A DNA stretch of 57,424 nucleotides, from contig JAJTYR010000022.1 in assembly GCA_021463505.1 (NCBI GenBank), positions 1 through 57,424 of the forward strand. The letters run 5' to 3'. Below the pieces are notes generated by a model that saw nothing but the letters and a program-made list of their open reading frames with translations, was not told the DNA's origin and made no database searches. Position 1 is the stretch's first letter. The number at the start of each line of letters is the position of its first letter. This document shows positions 37,601 to 44,665 of the stretch, in pieces. The DNA comes from Burkholderiaceae bacterium. Its GTDB lineage: Bacteria > Pseudomonadota > Gammaproteobacteria > Burkholderiales > Burkholderiaceae_E. Made by a program: the position numbers and the translations under genes.

Positions 37601-37732
37601 GCGGTGGTGATCTTCGGCGGGCTGGTCAGCTCCACGCTGCTCGACACGCTGCTCACGCCGGTGATGTTCCGGCGCTGGGGCCGCCGGCCGCTGGAACGCC
37701 TGCTCGACGCGCGGGCAACCGAAAGTTTCTGA
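34628..37732 (+). CDS. cusA: heavy-metal RND efflux pump, CusA/CzcA family
   Basis: This 1034-residue inner-membrane proton antiporter of the HME-RND group has an N-terminal helix (IVLAASLLLVAYGAITLRQM) and a large periplasmic loop. Helices 2 to 6 include the acidic proton-relay segment GELVDDAVVGVENVL (Asp404/Asp405). A second half repeats the layout (GRENARRRIVVSANTDGRD, then LTPVLMTALVAAFALVPLLL). Signature HME blocks include MPVDVFPDLNKPTVT. The neighbouring CopA, CusRS and DUF411 genes make Cu+/Ag+ the likely substrate. The four copper-binding Met residues of CusA were not verified. It starts one base after the adaptor gene stop. Confidence 0.92.
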   Translation: MFAAIVGASLKNRLIVLAASLLLVAYGAITLRQMPVDVFPDLNKPTVTLMTEAGGMAPEEVEQLVTFPIESSMNGMPGVTRVRSVSGVGLSIVYVEFDWGSDIYRNRQQIAERLNLVREQLPEGIVPQLGPISSIMGEILLLALPVDPATASAMQVREYADWVVRPRLLTIPGIAQVIAIGGEVRQYRVEIDPAQLRALAVGRESVDAALRGFGANTSGGFLEAQGHEYLIRQIGRTTRIEDLRNLVVAVRNGQPILLKQVADVRIAPAIKRGDGGYAGEPAVILSVQKQPGADSVTLTRAVEAAVAELARGRPEGVQAPQFLFRQSNFIEHSVGNVVEALRDGAILVAIVLFLFLLNLRTTLISLAAIPLSLLVTALVFRYFGLSINTMTLGGLAIAIGELVDDAVVGVENVLRRLKLNRALPEPRPAIEVIGKATLEVRTAIVYATGIIVLVFVPLFMLPGIEGRLFTPLGLAYIVSILASMVVSVTVTPVMAYYLLRDTTQLDHGDSPLVARLKALDARLLGWSFRHDRVLLATAAALVALAAASIAYFPRSFLPPFNEGTLTVNVLLDPGTSLAESNRVGALAERLIAQVPEVTQVGRRTGRAEFDEHAEGVHYTEIDVDLGGSARSREQVIEDIRTRLAVLPAVSNVGQPIAHRLDHLLSGVRAQIALKVYGDDLDTLRGLAADLRDRLGNIAGITDLQIEKQVLIPQVKIRVDYEQAARYGVAPGALLRSLQQMIEGERITQLVDGNRRFDLVVRLPEPARGLQRLSDLLVETPAGHVPLSRLASIEDSDGPNQIGRENARRRIVVSANTDGRDMAGVIRAIRSELAAQALPEGYFTALEGQFQAQEQSARLIAVLALVSLSMIFLVLYSRYRSAVLTLIIMGNIPLALVGSVFALWLSGQPLSVAALVGFVTLTGIATRNGILKISHYVNLCAFEGERFGDAMIVRGSLERLTPVLMTALVAAFALVPLLLSADAPGKEVLHPVAVVIFGGLVSSTLLDTLLTPVMFRRWGRRPLERLLDARATESF

Positions 37733-37755
37733 CGACCTCTGGAAAGGAGTGCCTG

Positions 37756-38190
37756 ATGGGTATCGCCCTGAAAATTTCCGCCGTGTTCGCCGCGGCACTG
37801 CTGGCAGCGCAGCCCACGGCCGCGCACGACGACAGAACGCTCGATGCGACCAGGGCGCCTCACGGCGGGCAGCTGCGGATGGCGGGCCCCCATCATTTCG
37901 AGCTGGTGATCGATGGCGGCGCGACCGGGGCGAGCGAAAGCGCCGTCGTGGTCTACCTGTACGACCATGCCGAGGCAAAGGTTCAGAGCGCCGGCGCGAC
38001 CGGATCGGCCACGATCCTGTCGGGCAAGGGCAAGACGGTCGTGACGCTGGTGCCGGACGGCGAGAACCGGATGAAGGGGGCGGGCCGCTATGCGTCGACG
38101 CCGGACATGAAGGTCGCAGTCACGATCACCTTGCCCGGCCAGCCGTCCGCGCAGGCGCGGTTCACGCCCGGGCAGCGCGCACGCCATTAG
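37756..38190 (+). CDS. small periplasmic protein of the copper efflux operon
   Basis: This 144-residue protein has a signal peptide (LKISAVFAAALLAAQPTAA) and a mature N-terminus with HDDRTLDATRAPHGGQ and GPHHFELVIDGG, rich in His that could bind metal. The remainder is a beta-rich domain (ESAVVVYLYDHAEAKV). Proteins with this APHGGQ-HHFELV layout occur at the ends of Cus/Czc-like operons; no function is established to my knowledge. A strong GGAAAGGAG site lies seven bases before the ATG. It lies 23 bases after cusA. Confidence 0.75.
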   Translation: MGIALKISAVFAAALLAAQPTAAHDDRTLDATRAPHGGQLRMAGPHHFELVIDGGATGASESAVVVYLYDHAEAKVQSAGATGSATILSGKGKTVVTLVPDGENRMKGAGRYASTPDMKVAVTITLPGQPSAQARFTPGQRARH

Positions 38191-38299
38191 ATCCCTCGCG
38201 GCGTGCCGCGTCGTCGGCGCGCCTGCGGGGATGTTCGGGTAGGCTGCAACCGGCGGCCCGGGTCCGGGCCGTCGGGACACGAGATCGAGGAGAAACGAC

Positions 38300-38776
38300 G
38301 TGAAGGTTCCGCGTGGCATGACGAGGCGTCGGACGTTGCTGCTCGGCGCACTGGCGGTCAGCGCGCCGGGCTGGGCGCTTGCTCAGTTCGCGCAGGGGCC
38401 GCTGGTCGAGGTGTGGAAGAGCCCGACCTGCGGCTGCTGCAAGGACTGGATCGCGCACATGCAGGCCAACGGCTTCCGCGTGAAGGTCAACGAGACGGGC
38501 AATACGGCGGTCCGGGCGCGACTGAAGATCGCCGAGCGTTTCGGCTCCTGCCACACGGCCGTGGTCGATGGTTATGCGATCGAGGGGCACGTGCCTGCGA
38601 GCGATGTCCGCCGGCTCCTGAAGGAACGCCCAAAAGCGATCGGGCTGGCCGTGCCGGGGATGCCGATCGGTTCGCCGGGGATGGACGGACCGGAATACCG
38701 TGGCCGCAAGGACGAATACGACGTGCTGCTGCTCAGGGCCGACGGCAGCGCTTCGGTCTATCGCCGCTACGCCTGA
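38300..38776 (+). CDS. copG: DUF411 protein (CopG-like, copper resistance)
   Basis: This encodes 158 residues from GTG at 38300, which has GAGGAG nine bases upstream; an ATG at 38318 is an alternative. An export signal (RRRTLLLGALAVSAPGWALA) begins with twin arginines. The mature domain has the DUF411 core VWKSPTCGCCKDWIAHMQAN with a CGCC cysteine cluster, then GSCHTAVVDGYAIEGHVPA and the Met-rich GMPIGSPGMDGPEY. CopG proteins bind a copper cluster in the periplasm, and this one probably serves the preceding efflux system. Confidence 0.9.
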   Translation: MKVPRGMTRRRTLLLGALAVSAPGWALAQFAQGPLVEVWKSPTCGCCKDWIAHMQANGFRVKVNETGNTAVRARLKIAERFGSCHTAVVDGYAIEGHVPASDVRRLLKERPKAIGLAVPGMPIGSPGMDGPEYRGRKDEYDVLLLRADGSASVYRRYA

Positions 38777-38834
38777 TCGCGCCGGCTGGCCCTGGCGCGG
38801 TCGATGAGGCGCGCGCCGTGAAGTTCGACGGGTA

Positions 38835-38863
38835 TTGACTCGCGAGAGCCGGGTCGATAGATT
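38835..38863 (+). promoter_or_regulatory. promoter of the tetR-dsrE-tusA unit
   Basis: TTGACT at 38835-38840 and TAGATT at 38858-38863 are separated by 17 bases, a good sigma-70 spacing. The operator palindrome begins five bases after the -10 box, so bound repressor would block transcription start. Confidence 0.5.
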
Positions 38864-38867
38864 AGAT

Positions 38868-38887
38868 TAGAACGAACATTCGTTCTA
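38868..38887. promoter_or_regulatory. TetR operator palindrome
   Basis: TAGAACGAA and TTCGTTCTA are perfect 9-base inverted arms around a 2-base centre. The site lies directly between the promoter at 38835-38863 and the TTG start of the TetR-family gene at 38897, the classic position for autorepression. Confidence 0.75.
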
Positions 38888-38896
38888 GAGGCTCCA

Positions 38897-39487
38897 TTGA
38901 CACCCCAGCGAAGCCAGCAGGCGCGACTCCCGGCGCAGGAAGCGGTGCTCGCGGCCGCGATGGCGCTCTTCGTCGAGCGCGGCTACTTCGGCACCTCCGT
39001 GCACGACATCGTACGGGCGTCGAACGTCAGCATCGGGTCGATCTACCACCACTTCGGCGACAAGGCGGGGATCGCGCGCGCGCTCTACGCCGCCCAGACC
39101 GCGCGGATGGACGCGCTGATCGCCGGCATCGCCGGGCGACACCCGGGCGCCGCCGCGCGTTGCCGGGCCATCGTCGAGGCGCTGTTCCGCCTGACCGAAG
39201 ACGACCCGGTCGCGATGGAATTCATGCTGCACGTCAAGCACCGGGAGTTCATCCCCGACGAAAAGCCCGTCTGCTCGTCGAAACCGTTCGAGGCGATGCG
39301 CCGGATCGTCGTCGAGGGCATCGCGCGCGGCGAGATCCGGCCGGTCGACGTGATGGTGGCCTCCACCAGCCTGTTCGGCGGCGCGCTGCGGATGATCACG
39401 GCGCGCCTCGATGGCGTACTGCCGAAGCCGCTGCCGGAATACCTCGACGAAGTCTGGGAAGCCTCGTGGCGGGCCGTGGCGGCCTGA
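38897..39487 (+). CDS. TetR-family transcriptional repressor
   Basis: This 196-residue regulator starts with TTG at 38897. Its N-terminal helix-turn-helix reads ALFVERGYFGTSVHDIVRAS and SIGSIYHHFGDKAGI. The C-terminal domain has conserved-looking acidic and cysteine residues (FIPDEKPVCSSKPFEAMRR). It directly precedes the DsrE- and TusA-like genes on the same strand, with 52 bases before the first. It is probably their autoregulated repressor. A TTG start overlapping the operator region is unusual but consistent with low expression. Confidence 0.88.
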   Translation: MTPQRSQQARLPAQEAVLAAAMALFVERGYFGTSVHDIVRASNVSIGSIYHHFGDKAGIARALYAAQTARMDALIAGIAGRHPGAAARCRAIVEALFRLTEDDPVAMEFMLHVKHREFIPDEKPVCSSKPFEAMRRIVVEGIARGEIRPVDVMVASTSLFGGALRMITARLDGVLPKPLPEYLDEVWEASWRAVAA

Positions 39488-39539
39488 AGCCAGCCCTTTC
39501 CGACCTTCCCGACCGCCAACACCACCACAGGAGGAGCAC

Positions 39540-39956
39540 ATGGAGAGCATGGCCATCGTCGTCCGGGACGACGCGTACGACAAGATTCTCACGCCACTGG
39601 CGTTCGCCTATCTCGCCGCCGCCGAAGGCACCAAAGTCGATATGCTGTTCGTGAACTGGGCCGTGAAGGCGCTCACGAAAGACGGCGCCGAGTCGCTGAA
39701 GGTCGACGGCCGCCACGCGGAGCAGGACGCCTGGGTTCGCGAGCGGGTCGCCAAGGCCGGATTGCCGCCCGACATCTACGACATCATCAAGGCCCTGAAA
39801 GGCACGGGCAACGTGAACTTCTACGCCTGCAGCCTGGCCGGCGCGATCTTCGGCGTCGACGAGAAGAACCTCGTCCCGGAGGCCGAAGGCATCGTCGGTG
39901 CGTCGTGGTTCCTCAACGAGAAGGCCGCGAAGGCCGAGCACTACCAGTACTTCTGA
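39540..39956 (+). CDS. DsrE-like sulfur-transfer protein
   Basis: This 138-residue protein has the DsrE/F fold (MAIVVRDDAYDKILTPLAFAYLAAAEGTKVDML) and a candidate active-site Cys97 in VNFYACSLAGAIFGV. It ends GASWFLNEKAAKAEHYQYF. DsrE3-type proteins carry persulfide sulfur and partner TusA in sulfur oxidation or trafficking. GGAGGAG lies six bases before the ATG. It lies 11 bases upstream of the tusA-like gene, so the two are co-transcribed under the TetR regulator. Confidence 0.85.
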   Translation: MESMAIVVRDDAYDKILTPLAFAYLAAAEGTKVDMLFVNWAVKALTKDGAESLKVDGRHAEQDAWVRERVAKAGLPPDIYDIIKALKGTGNVNFYACSLAGAIFGVDEKNLVPEAEGIVGASWFLNEKAAKAEHYQYF

Positions 39957-39967
39957 AGGGGAACGCG

Positions 39968-40204
39968 ATGGACGACATCAAGGCGACGACGACGCTGGAT
40001 ACCTCGGGCAAGTGCTGTCCGATGCCGATGGTCGAGACGACGAAGGCCATCAAGGATCTCGCGCCCGGCGAGATCCTGGAGATCGTCGCGACCGACATCG
40101 GGACGCGCCGCGACATTCCCTCGTGGTGCGAGCGCTCGGGAAACACCCTGCTGTCGATGACCGAGCAGGACAAGGTCCTGCGGTACTTCGTGCGCAAGGC
40201 CTGA
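39968..40204 (+). CDS. TusA-family sulfurtransferase
   Basis: This 78-residue protein carries the TusA signature CPxP as GKCCPMPMVETTKAIKDL, with Cys17 as the probable sulfur acceptor, and a second conserved segment TRRDIPSWCERSGN. TusA proteins shuttle persulfide sulfur between partners, here presumably the DsrE-like protein encoded 11 bases upstream. The C-terminus ends KVLRYFVRKA as in the family. The pair without obvious sHdr, rhodanese or Dsr genes may serve general sulfur trafficking rather than lithotrophy. Confidence 0.93.
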   Translation: MDDIKATTTLDTSGKCCPMPMVETTKAIKDLAPGEILEIVATDIGTRRDIPSWCERSGNTLLSMTEQDKVLRYFVRKA

Positions 40205-40215
40205 GTCTCGGGCTT

Positions 40216-40257
40216 GCGGCGGCCGCTGCCGCGTCTCCGGACGCACGCGGCCGCCGC
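40216..40257 (+). terminator. GC-rich hairpin after the tusA gene
   Basis: GCGGCGGCCGC (40216-40226) and GCGGCCGCCGC (40247-40257) are perfect 11-base inverted arms around a 20-base loop, just after the tusA stop. No T-run follows, so intrinsic termination is uncertain. The -10-like TACAAT of the following tRNA gene starts at 40260. Confidence 0.4.
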
Positions 40258-40274
40258 GCTACAATCGCGGCTTC

Positions 40275-40350
40275 GCGCCCGTAGCTCAGCGGATAGAGTA
40301 CTGGCCTCCGAAGCCAGGGGTCGCTGGTTCGATCCCAGCCGGGCGCGCCA
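40275..40350 (+). tRNA. tRNA-Arg (anticodon CCG)
   Basis: The 76-base cloverleaf has acceptor arms GCGCCCG and CGGGCGC, discriminator G and an encoded CCA end. The anticodon stem CTGGC/GCCAG has loop CTCCGAA, anticodon CCG reading CGG codons. The T-arm contains GGTTCGATCC. A TACAAT box lies nine bases upstream. It stands alone between the tusA gene and the convergent RND pump gene. Confidence 0.95.
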
Positions 40351-40392
40351 TCGCGTCATCCCGATCCGTTCATCCGGATCCGCCGATCCGGA

Positions 40393-43300
40393 TCAGTCGC
40401 CCGCCTGCCGGGCCGCGTCGGGGACGAGCAACTCCGGTCCGATGCGCTCGCGCGAGTGGTCGGCGGCGAGGAACATGTACATCGCCGGCACCACGAACAG
40501 CGTGAACAGCGTGCCGATCGACAACCCGGTGAAGATCACCAGGCCCATCGCGTGGCGCCCTGCCGCGCCGGCACCCGCGGCGATCACCAGGGGCACCACG
40601 CCGAGCACCATGGCTGCGGTGGTCATCAGGATCGGGCGCAGGCGCACTGCGCAGGCGTGCTCGATCGCTTCGCGCCTGGGCATGCCGCGGTGCTGCATGT
40701 CGTTGGCGAACTGCACGATCAGGATCCCGTGCTTGCTGATCAGGCCCATCAGCGTGACCAGCCCCACCTGGGTGTAGATGTTCAGCGACGAGAAGCCGAG
40801 GTTGATGAAGAGCATCGCGCCGAACAGGGCCATCGGCACCGACACCAGAATCACTACCGGGTCGCGGAAACTGTTGAACAGCGCGGCGAGCGCCAGGAAC
40901 ACGATGATCAACGCGAACAGCAACGTGACCAGGAAGCCGCCCGACTCCTGCATGAACTGGCGCGACGGCCCCGCATAGTCCACCGAGTAGCCGCTGGGCG
41001 CCGCCTCGCGCACCGCCTCGCGCAGGAAGGCCAGCACCTCGCCCTGCGAGATGCCGGGAGCGCTCACGCCCGAGATCGTGGCCGAATTCAGTTGCTGGAA
41101 GTGGTTGATCGACTGCGGCACCACGTCGTGGCGCAGCGTGGCCACGGTGGCCGCGGTGATGACCTTCCCGCCCGGCGTGCGGACGTAGTAGTCGAGCACC
41201 TGGTCGGGGTTCAGGCGATCGACCTGGCGCACCTGCGGGATCACCTTGTACGAGCGGCCGGCGATCGAGAAGTAGTTGACGTAGCCGCCGCCCAGCGCTG
41301 TACCGAGGGCGTTGCCGACGTCCTGTTGCGTGAGCCCGAGCGCGGTGATCTTGTCGCGCTCGGGCACCACGGTGACCTGCGGCTTGTCGACTTTCAGGTC
41401 GGAGTCGACGAAGAAGAACATGCCGCTCTCGCCGGCCTTGCGCACCACCGCCTGCGCCACCTCGTCGAGCGCGGTGAAGTCCTCGGTGGTGTTGATGACC
41501 AGTTGCACCGGCAGTCCGCTGGAACCGGGCAGCGGCGGGAACTGGAACGCGGCGACGCGCGCTCCGGCAATCGAATTCCACTGCTGCTGCAATTCGTGCT
41601 GCAACGCTGCGGCGCTGCGGCTGCGCTGGTCCCACGGCTTGAAGACCGCGCCGGCGATGCCGGCGTTGACCGCCGGTACGCCGGTGAGCTGGAACATGTG
41701 CTCGTACTCGGGCAGCGCCTTGGCGACCTCGAAGACCTGGCGCGCGTAGGCCTGCATCTGTTGCGGTGTCGCGTCGGGCGCCCCCTGGATCTGTGCGAGC
41801 ACGATGCCCTGGTCCTCTTCGGGCGCCAGCTCCGACGGGGAAGTCTGGAACAGGTAGACCAGCACCCCGAGCAGCAGCGCCCCCATCACCACCGGCACCG
41901 GCCAGGTGTCGAGCGTGCCGTGCAGCACGCGCTCGTAGCCCCGGCGCACGCGGTCGAACCGGCGGTCGATGAAGCGCACGAAACGCCCGCTCTCCTGTTC
42001 GGCACTGAAGAAGCGCGAGCACATCATCGGCGACAGGGTGAGCGCGATCACCGCCGATACGGTGATGGCGGCCGCCAGCGTGAAGGCGAACTCGGTGAAC
42101 AGCGCGCCGGTGAGTCCGCCCTGGAAACCGATCGGCACGTACACGGCCACCAGCACGATGGTCATCGCGAGGATCGGCCCGCCCAGTTCGCGCGCCGCCA
42201 GCAGCGCCGCCTGCAGCGGCGTCCTGCCCTCCTCCTTCATGTGGCGGTCGACGTTCTCGACGACGATGATGGCGTCGTCGACCACCAGCCCGATGGCGAG
42301 CACCAGCGCCAGCAGCGTGAGCAGGTTGATCGTGTAGCCCAGCACCAGCATCACGAAAAAGGCGCCGATCAGCGACAGCGGCATCGCGATCAACGGCACG
42401 ACGACCGCGCGCAGCGTGCCCAGGAACAGGTAGATCACGACGGTGACGATCAAGAGCGCCTCGAGCAGCGTCTTGACCACCTCGGTGATCGAGGTGTTGA
42501 TGAAGTCGGTGGCGTCGTAGGCGATCCGCGCGGTCAGCCCGGCCGGCAACTGCGCCTGGATCGACGGGAAGACGTCGCGCACGCTGGCCGCCACGTCGAG
42601 GATGTTGGCGTCGGGCGCCACCTTGACGCCGATGAACACCGATTCCTTGCCGTCGAAGGCGACGCCGAAGTCGTAGTTCTCCGCACCCAGCGTCACGTTG
42701 GCGACGTCCTGCAGGCGCACGATCGCGTTGTCGCCGTGGCGGATCGCCAGCTGGCGGAAGTCTTCCAGCGTGTGCAGGTCGGTGCCGGCGGTGAGTGCCA
42801 CGGTGACCATCTGCCCGCGGGTGCTGCCGAGCGCCGCGAGGTAGTTGTTCGCCGCCAGCGCCGCGTGGACGTCGGTGGCGGTGACGCCGTGCGCCGCCAT
42901 GCGGCCGGGGTCGAGCCAGGCGCGCAGCGCGAACTGGCGCGCCCCGAGGATCTCGGCAGTCTGTACGCCGGGCAGCGCGTCGAGCCGGGGCTTGACCACC
43001 CGCACCAGGTAATCGGTGACGTTGTTCGACGGCAGCACGGTGCTGTAGAAGCCCAGGTACATCGCGTCCGTGGTCTCCCCGACCTTCACTTCGAGCACCG
43101 GCTGTTCGGCCTGTGGCGGCAACTGGTTGCGCACCGACGCGACCTGGGTGTTGATCTGGGTGAGCGCGCGGCTGGCGTCGTAGTTCAGGCGCAGCGTCGC
43201 CGTGATGGTGGAGACGCCACTCACGCTGGTCGACGACAGGTAGTCGATGCCCTGGGCCTGTGCGATCGCCGCCTCGAGAGGCTGGGTGACGAAACCGGCG

Positions 43301-43476
43301 ACGGTCTGTGCATCGGCGCCGAACCAGGTCGTGGTGATCGTGACGACCGCGTTTTCGGTCTTCGGAAACTGGCCCACCGGCAGCCCGAACAGCGACCTCA
43401 GCCCGAGAACCAGGATCAGCAGGCTGATCACGCCGGCGATGACCGGTTTGCGGATGAACAGATCGGTGAAGTGCAT
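40393..43476 (-). CDS. RND drug efflux pump, HAE-1 (AcrB/MexB-like) permease
   Basis: This 1027-residue inner-membrane proton antiporter starts MHFTDLFIRKPVIAGVISLL, a start typical of HAE-1 pumps near MexK. Signatures include SSTSVSGVSTITATL in the pore domain, the proton-relay helix LALVLAIGLVVDDAIIVVENVDRH (two adjacent Asp) and a C-terminal TLFVVPAMYM. It is expected to export amphiphilic compounds in a trimer. It follows the adaptor gene by 13 bases and belongs to the three-gene operon outer-membrane channel, adaptor, pump. The substrate cannot be predicted. Confidence 0.93.
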   Translation of the reverse strand: MHFTDLFIRKPVIAGVISLLILVLGLRSLFGLPVGQFPKTENAVVTITTTWFGADAQTVAGFVTQPLEAAIAQAQGIDYLSSTSVSGVSTITATLRLNYDASRALTQINTQVASVRNQLPPQAEQPVLEVKVGETTDAMYLGFYSTVLPSNNVTDYLVRVVKPRLDALPGVQTAEILGARQFALRAWLDPGRMAAHGVTATDVHAALAANNYLAALGSTRGQMVTVALTAGTDLHTLEDFRQLAIRHGDNAIVRLQDVANVTLGAENYDFGVAFDGKESVFIGVKVAPDANILDVAASVRDVFPSIQAQLPAGLTARIAYDATDFINTSITEVVKTLLEALLIVTVVIYLFLGTLRAVVVPLIAMPLSLIGAFFVMLVLGYTINLLTLLALVLAIGLVVDDAIIVVENVDRHMKEEGRTPLQAALLAARELGGPILAMTIVLVAVYVPIGFQGGLTGALFTEFAFTLAAAITVSAVIALTLSPMMCSRFFSAEQESGRFVRFIDRRFDRVRRGYERVLHGTLDTWPVPVVMGALLLGVLVYLFQTSPSELAPEEDQGIVLAQIQGAPDATPQQMQAYARQVFEVAKALPEYEHMFQLTGVPAVNAGIAGAVFKPWDQRSRSAAALQHELQQQWNSIAGARVAAFQFPPLPGSSGLPVQLVINTTEDFTALDEVAQAVVRKAGESGMFFFVDSDLKVDKPQVTVVPERDKITALGLTQQDVGNALGTALGGGYVNYFSIAGRSYKVIPQVRQVDRLNPDQVLDYYVRTPGGKVITAATVATLRHDVVPQSINHFQQLNSATISGVSAPGISQGEVLAFLREAVREAAPSGYSVDYAGPSRQFMQESGGFLVTLLFALIIVFLALAALFNSFRDPVVILVSVPMALFGAMLFINLGFSSLNIYTQVGLVTLMGLISKHGILIVQFANDMQHRGMPRREAIEHACAVRLRPILMTTAAMVLGVVPLVIAAGAGAAGRHAMGLVIFTGLSIGTLFTLFVVPAMYMFLAADHSRERIGPELLVPDAARQAGD

Positions 43477-43489
43477 GGCGGCGCCGCCG

Positions 43490-44665
43490 TCACTCGTCGC
43501 GCGGCTGCGGGTCGGGGTCGTTGGCCGGGCGCACGGTGTTGTTCACGACCAGCGGCGTGCCGTTCTTCAGTTTGAGCTGGCCACTGGTGACCACGGTGGC
43601 GCCTGGCTCGAGCCCTTCGAGGATCGCGATCTGGTCGCCGCGCGTGGGCCCCGGCTTGACGAAGACCTGCCGCGCTTCGAGCACCGGGTTGCCCTGCGCG
43701 TCCTTGCGGCCGCCGTCCTGGGCCAGAAACACCGTCGCGCCATAGGGATTGAAGGTGATCGCCGTCTGCGGCACGGTGACGTGGCGCTGCGCTTCGCCGG
43801 TGTCGATGCGCACGTCGACGAACATGCCCGGCACCAGCGCGCGCTGCGGATTGGGTACGCTGGCCGCGATCATCAGGTTGCGCGTGGCGGGGTCGATGCG
43901 CGGATCGATGGCGGTGATGCGCCCGGGGAAAGGCTGCTGCGGATGCGCGTCGCTGGTGATGCTGATCGCCTGTCCGACGGCGATCTCGGCAGCCTGGCGC
44001 TGCGGCAGGCCGAAGTCGGCGTACACCGGATCGAGTGCCTGCAGCGTGACGATCCGCGCGCCCGGATCGAGGTACTGCCCCGGGTTCACGGTGGTGATGC
44101 CGAGCTTGCCGGCGAACGGCGCACGGATCGACTTCTTCTCGACGACGGCCTGCTGCTGGGCCACCAGCGCGCGTTTGGCTGCGAGGTCGGCCACGTCGGC
44201 GTCCACCTGCGCCTGGCTGATGGTCTGGGCGGCGAGTTGCGCGCGATCGCGTTCGAGTACGCGCGCCGCCAGCTCGGCGGCGGCCTGCAGCGCGCGCAAC
44301 TGGGCGGCGTCCGCATCGGCATTGAGCTGCACCAGCAGCTGTCCGGCCCTGGCCTCGTCGCCCGACCGGAAATGCAGGCTGCGCACCATGCCGGCGATCT
44401 CGGTAGTCACCTCGACGCCGCGTACCGCGCGCAGGCTGCCGATTGCGGCCAGCTGTGGCTGCCAGGGCTGCAGCCCGGCCACCATCGTGGTCACGGTGGC
44501 CGTCGGCGTGGCGTTGCTCGCCATGAACTGCCGGATCATGCGCGCCTTGAAAACGTTGAAGCCGACGATCGCGCCCGCCGCAACGGCCACCAGGACCAGC
44601 ATGACGATCATCCGCTTCGTCACGGAGGGCTTCTTCTTCGCCGGGGTCGAGGTGTCGGGGTTCAT
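43490..44665 (-). CDS. RND periplasmic adaptor (membrane-fusion protein)
   Basis: This 391-residue protein has an N-terminal anchor helix (RMIVMLVLVAVAAGAIVGFNVF) and a lipoyl half (VRGVEVTTEIAGMVRSLHF). A coiled-coil hairpin at about 100 to 160, the second lipoyl half (KSIRAPFAGKLGITTVNPGQYL), a beta-barrel and a membrane-proximal domain follow. It links the pump to the outer-membrane channel encoded upstream. Its ATG at 44665 overlaps the channel gene stop in the tetramer ATGA, showing translational coupling. Confidence 0.93.
   Translation of the reverse strand: MNPDTSTPAKKKPSVTKRMIVMLVLVAVAAGAIVGFNVFKARMIRQFMASNATPTATVTTMVAGLQPWQPQLAAIGSLRAVRGVEVTTEIAGMVRSLHFRSGDEARAGQLLVQLNADADAAQLRALQAAAELAARVLERDRAQLAAQTISQAQVDADVADLAAKRALVAQQQAVVEKKSIRAPFAGKLGITTVNPGQYLDPGARIVTLQALDPVYADFGLPQRQAAEIAVGQAISITSDAHPQQPFPGRITAIDPRIDPATRNLMIAASVPNPQRALVPGMFVDVRIDTGEAQRHVTVPQTAITFNPYGATVFLAQDGGRKDAQGNPVLEARQVFVKPGPTRGDQIAILEGLEPGATVVTSGQLKLKNGTPLVVNNTVRPANDPDPQPRDE

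Noticed and set aside
40275-40350. tRNA-Arg as an integration site (att) of a genomic island
   Set aside because: I found no direct repeat of the tRNA 3' end in the window and no integrase gene next to it.
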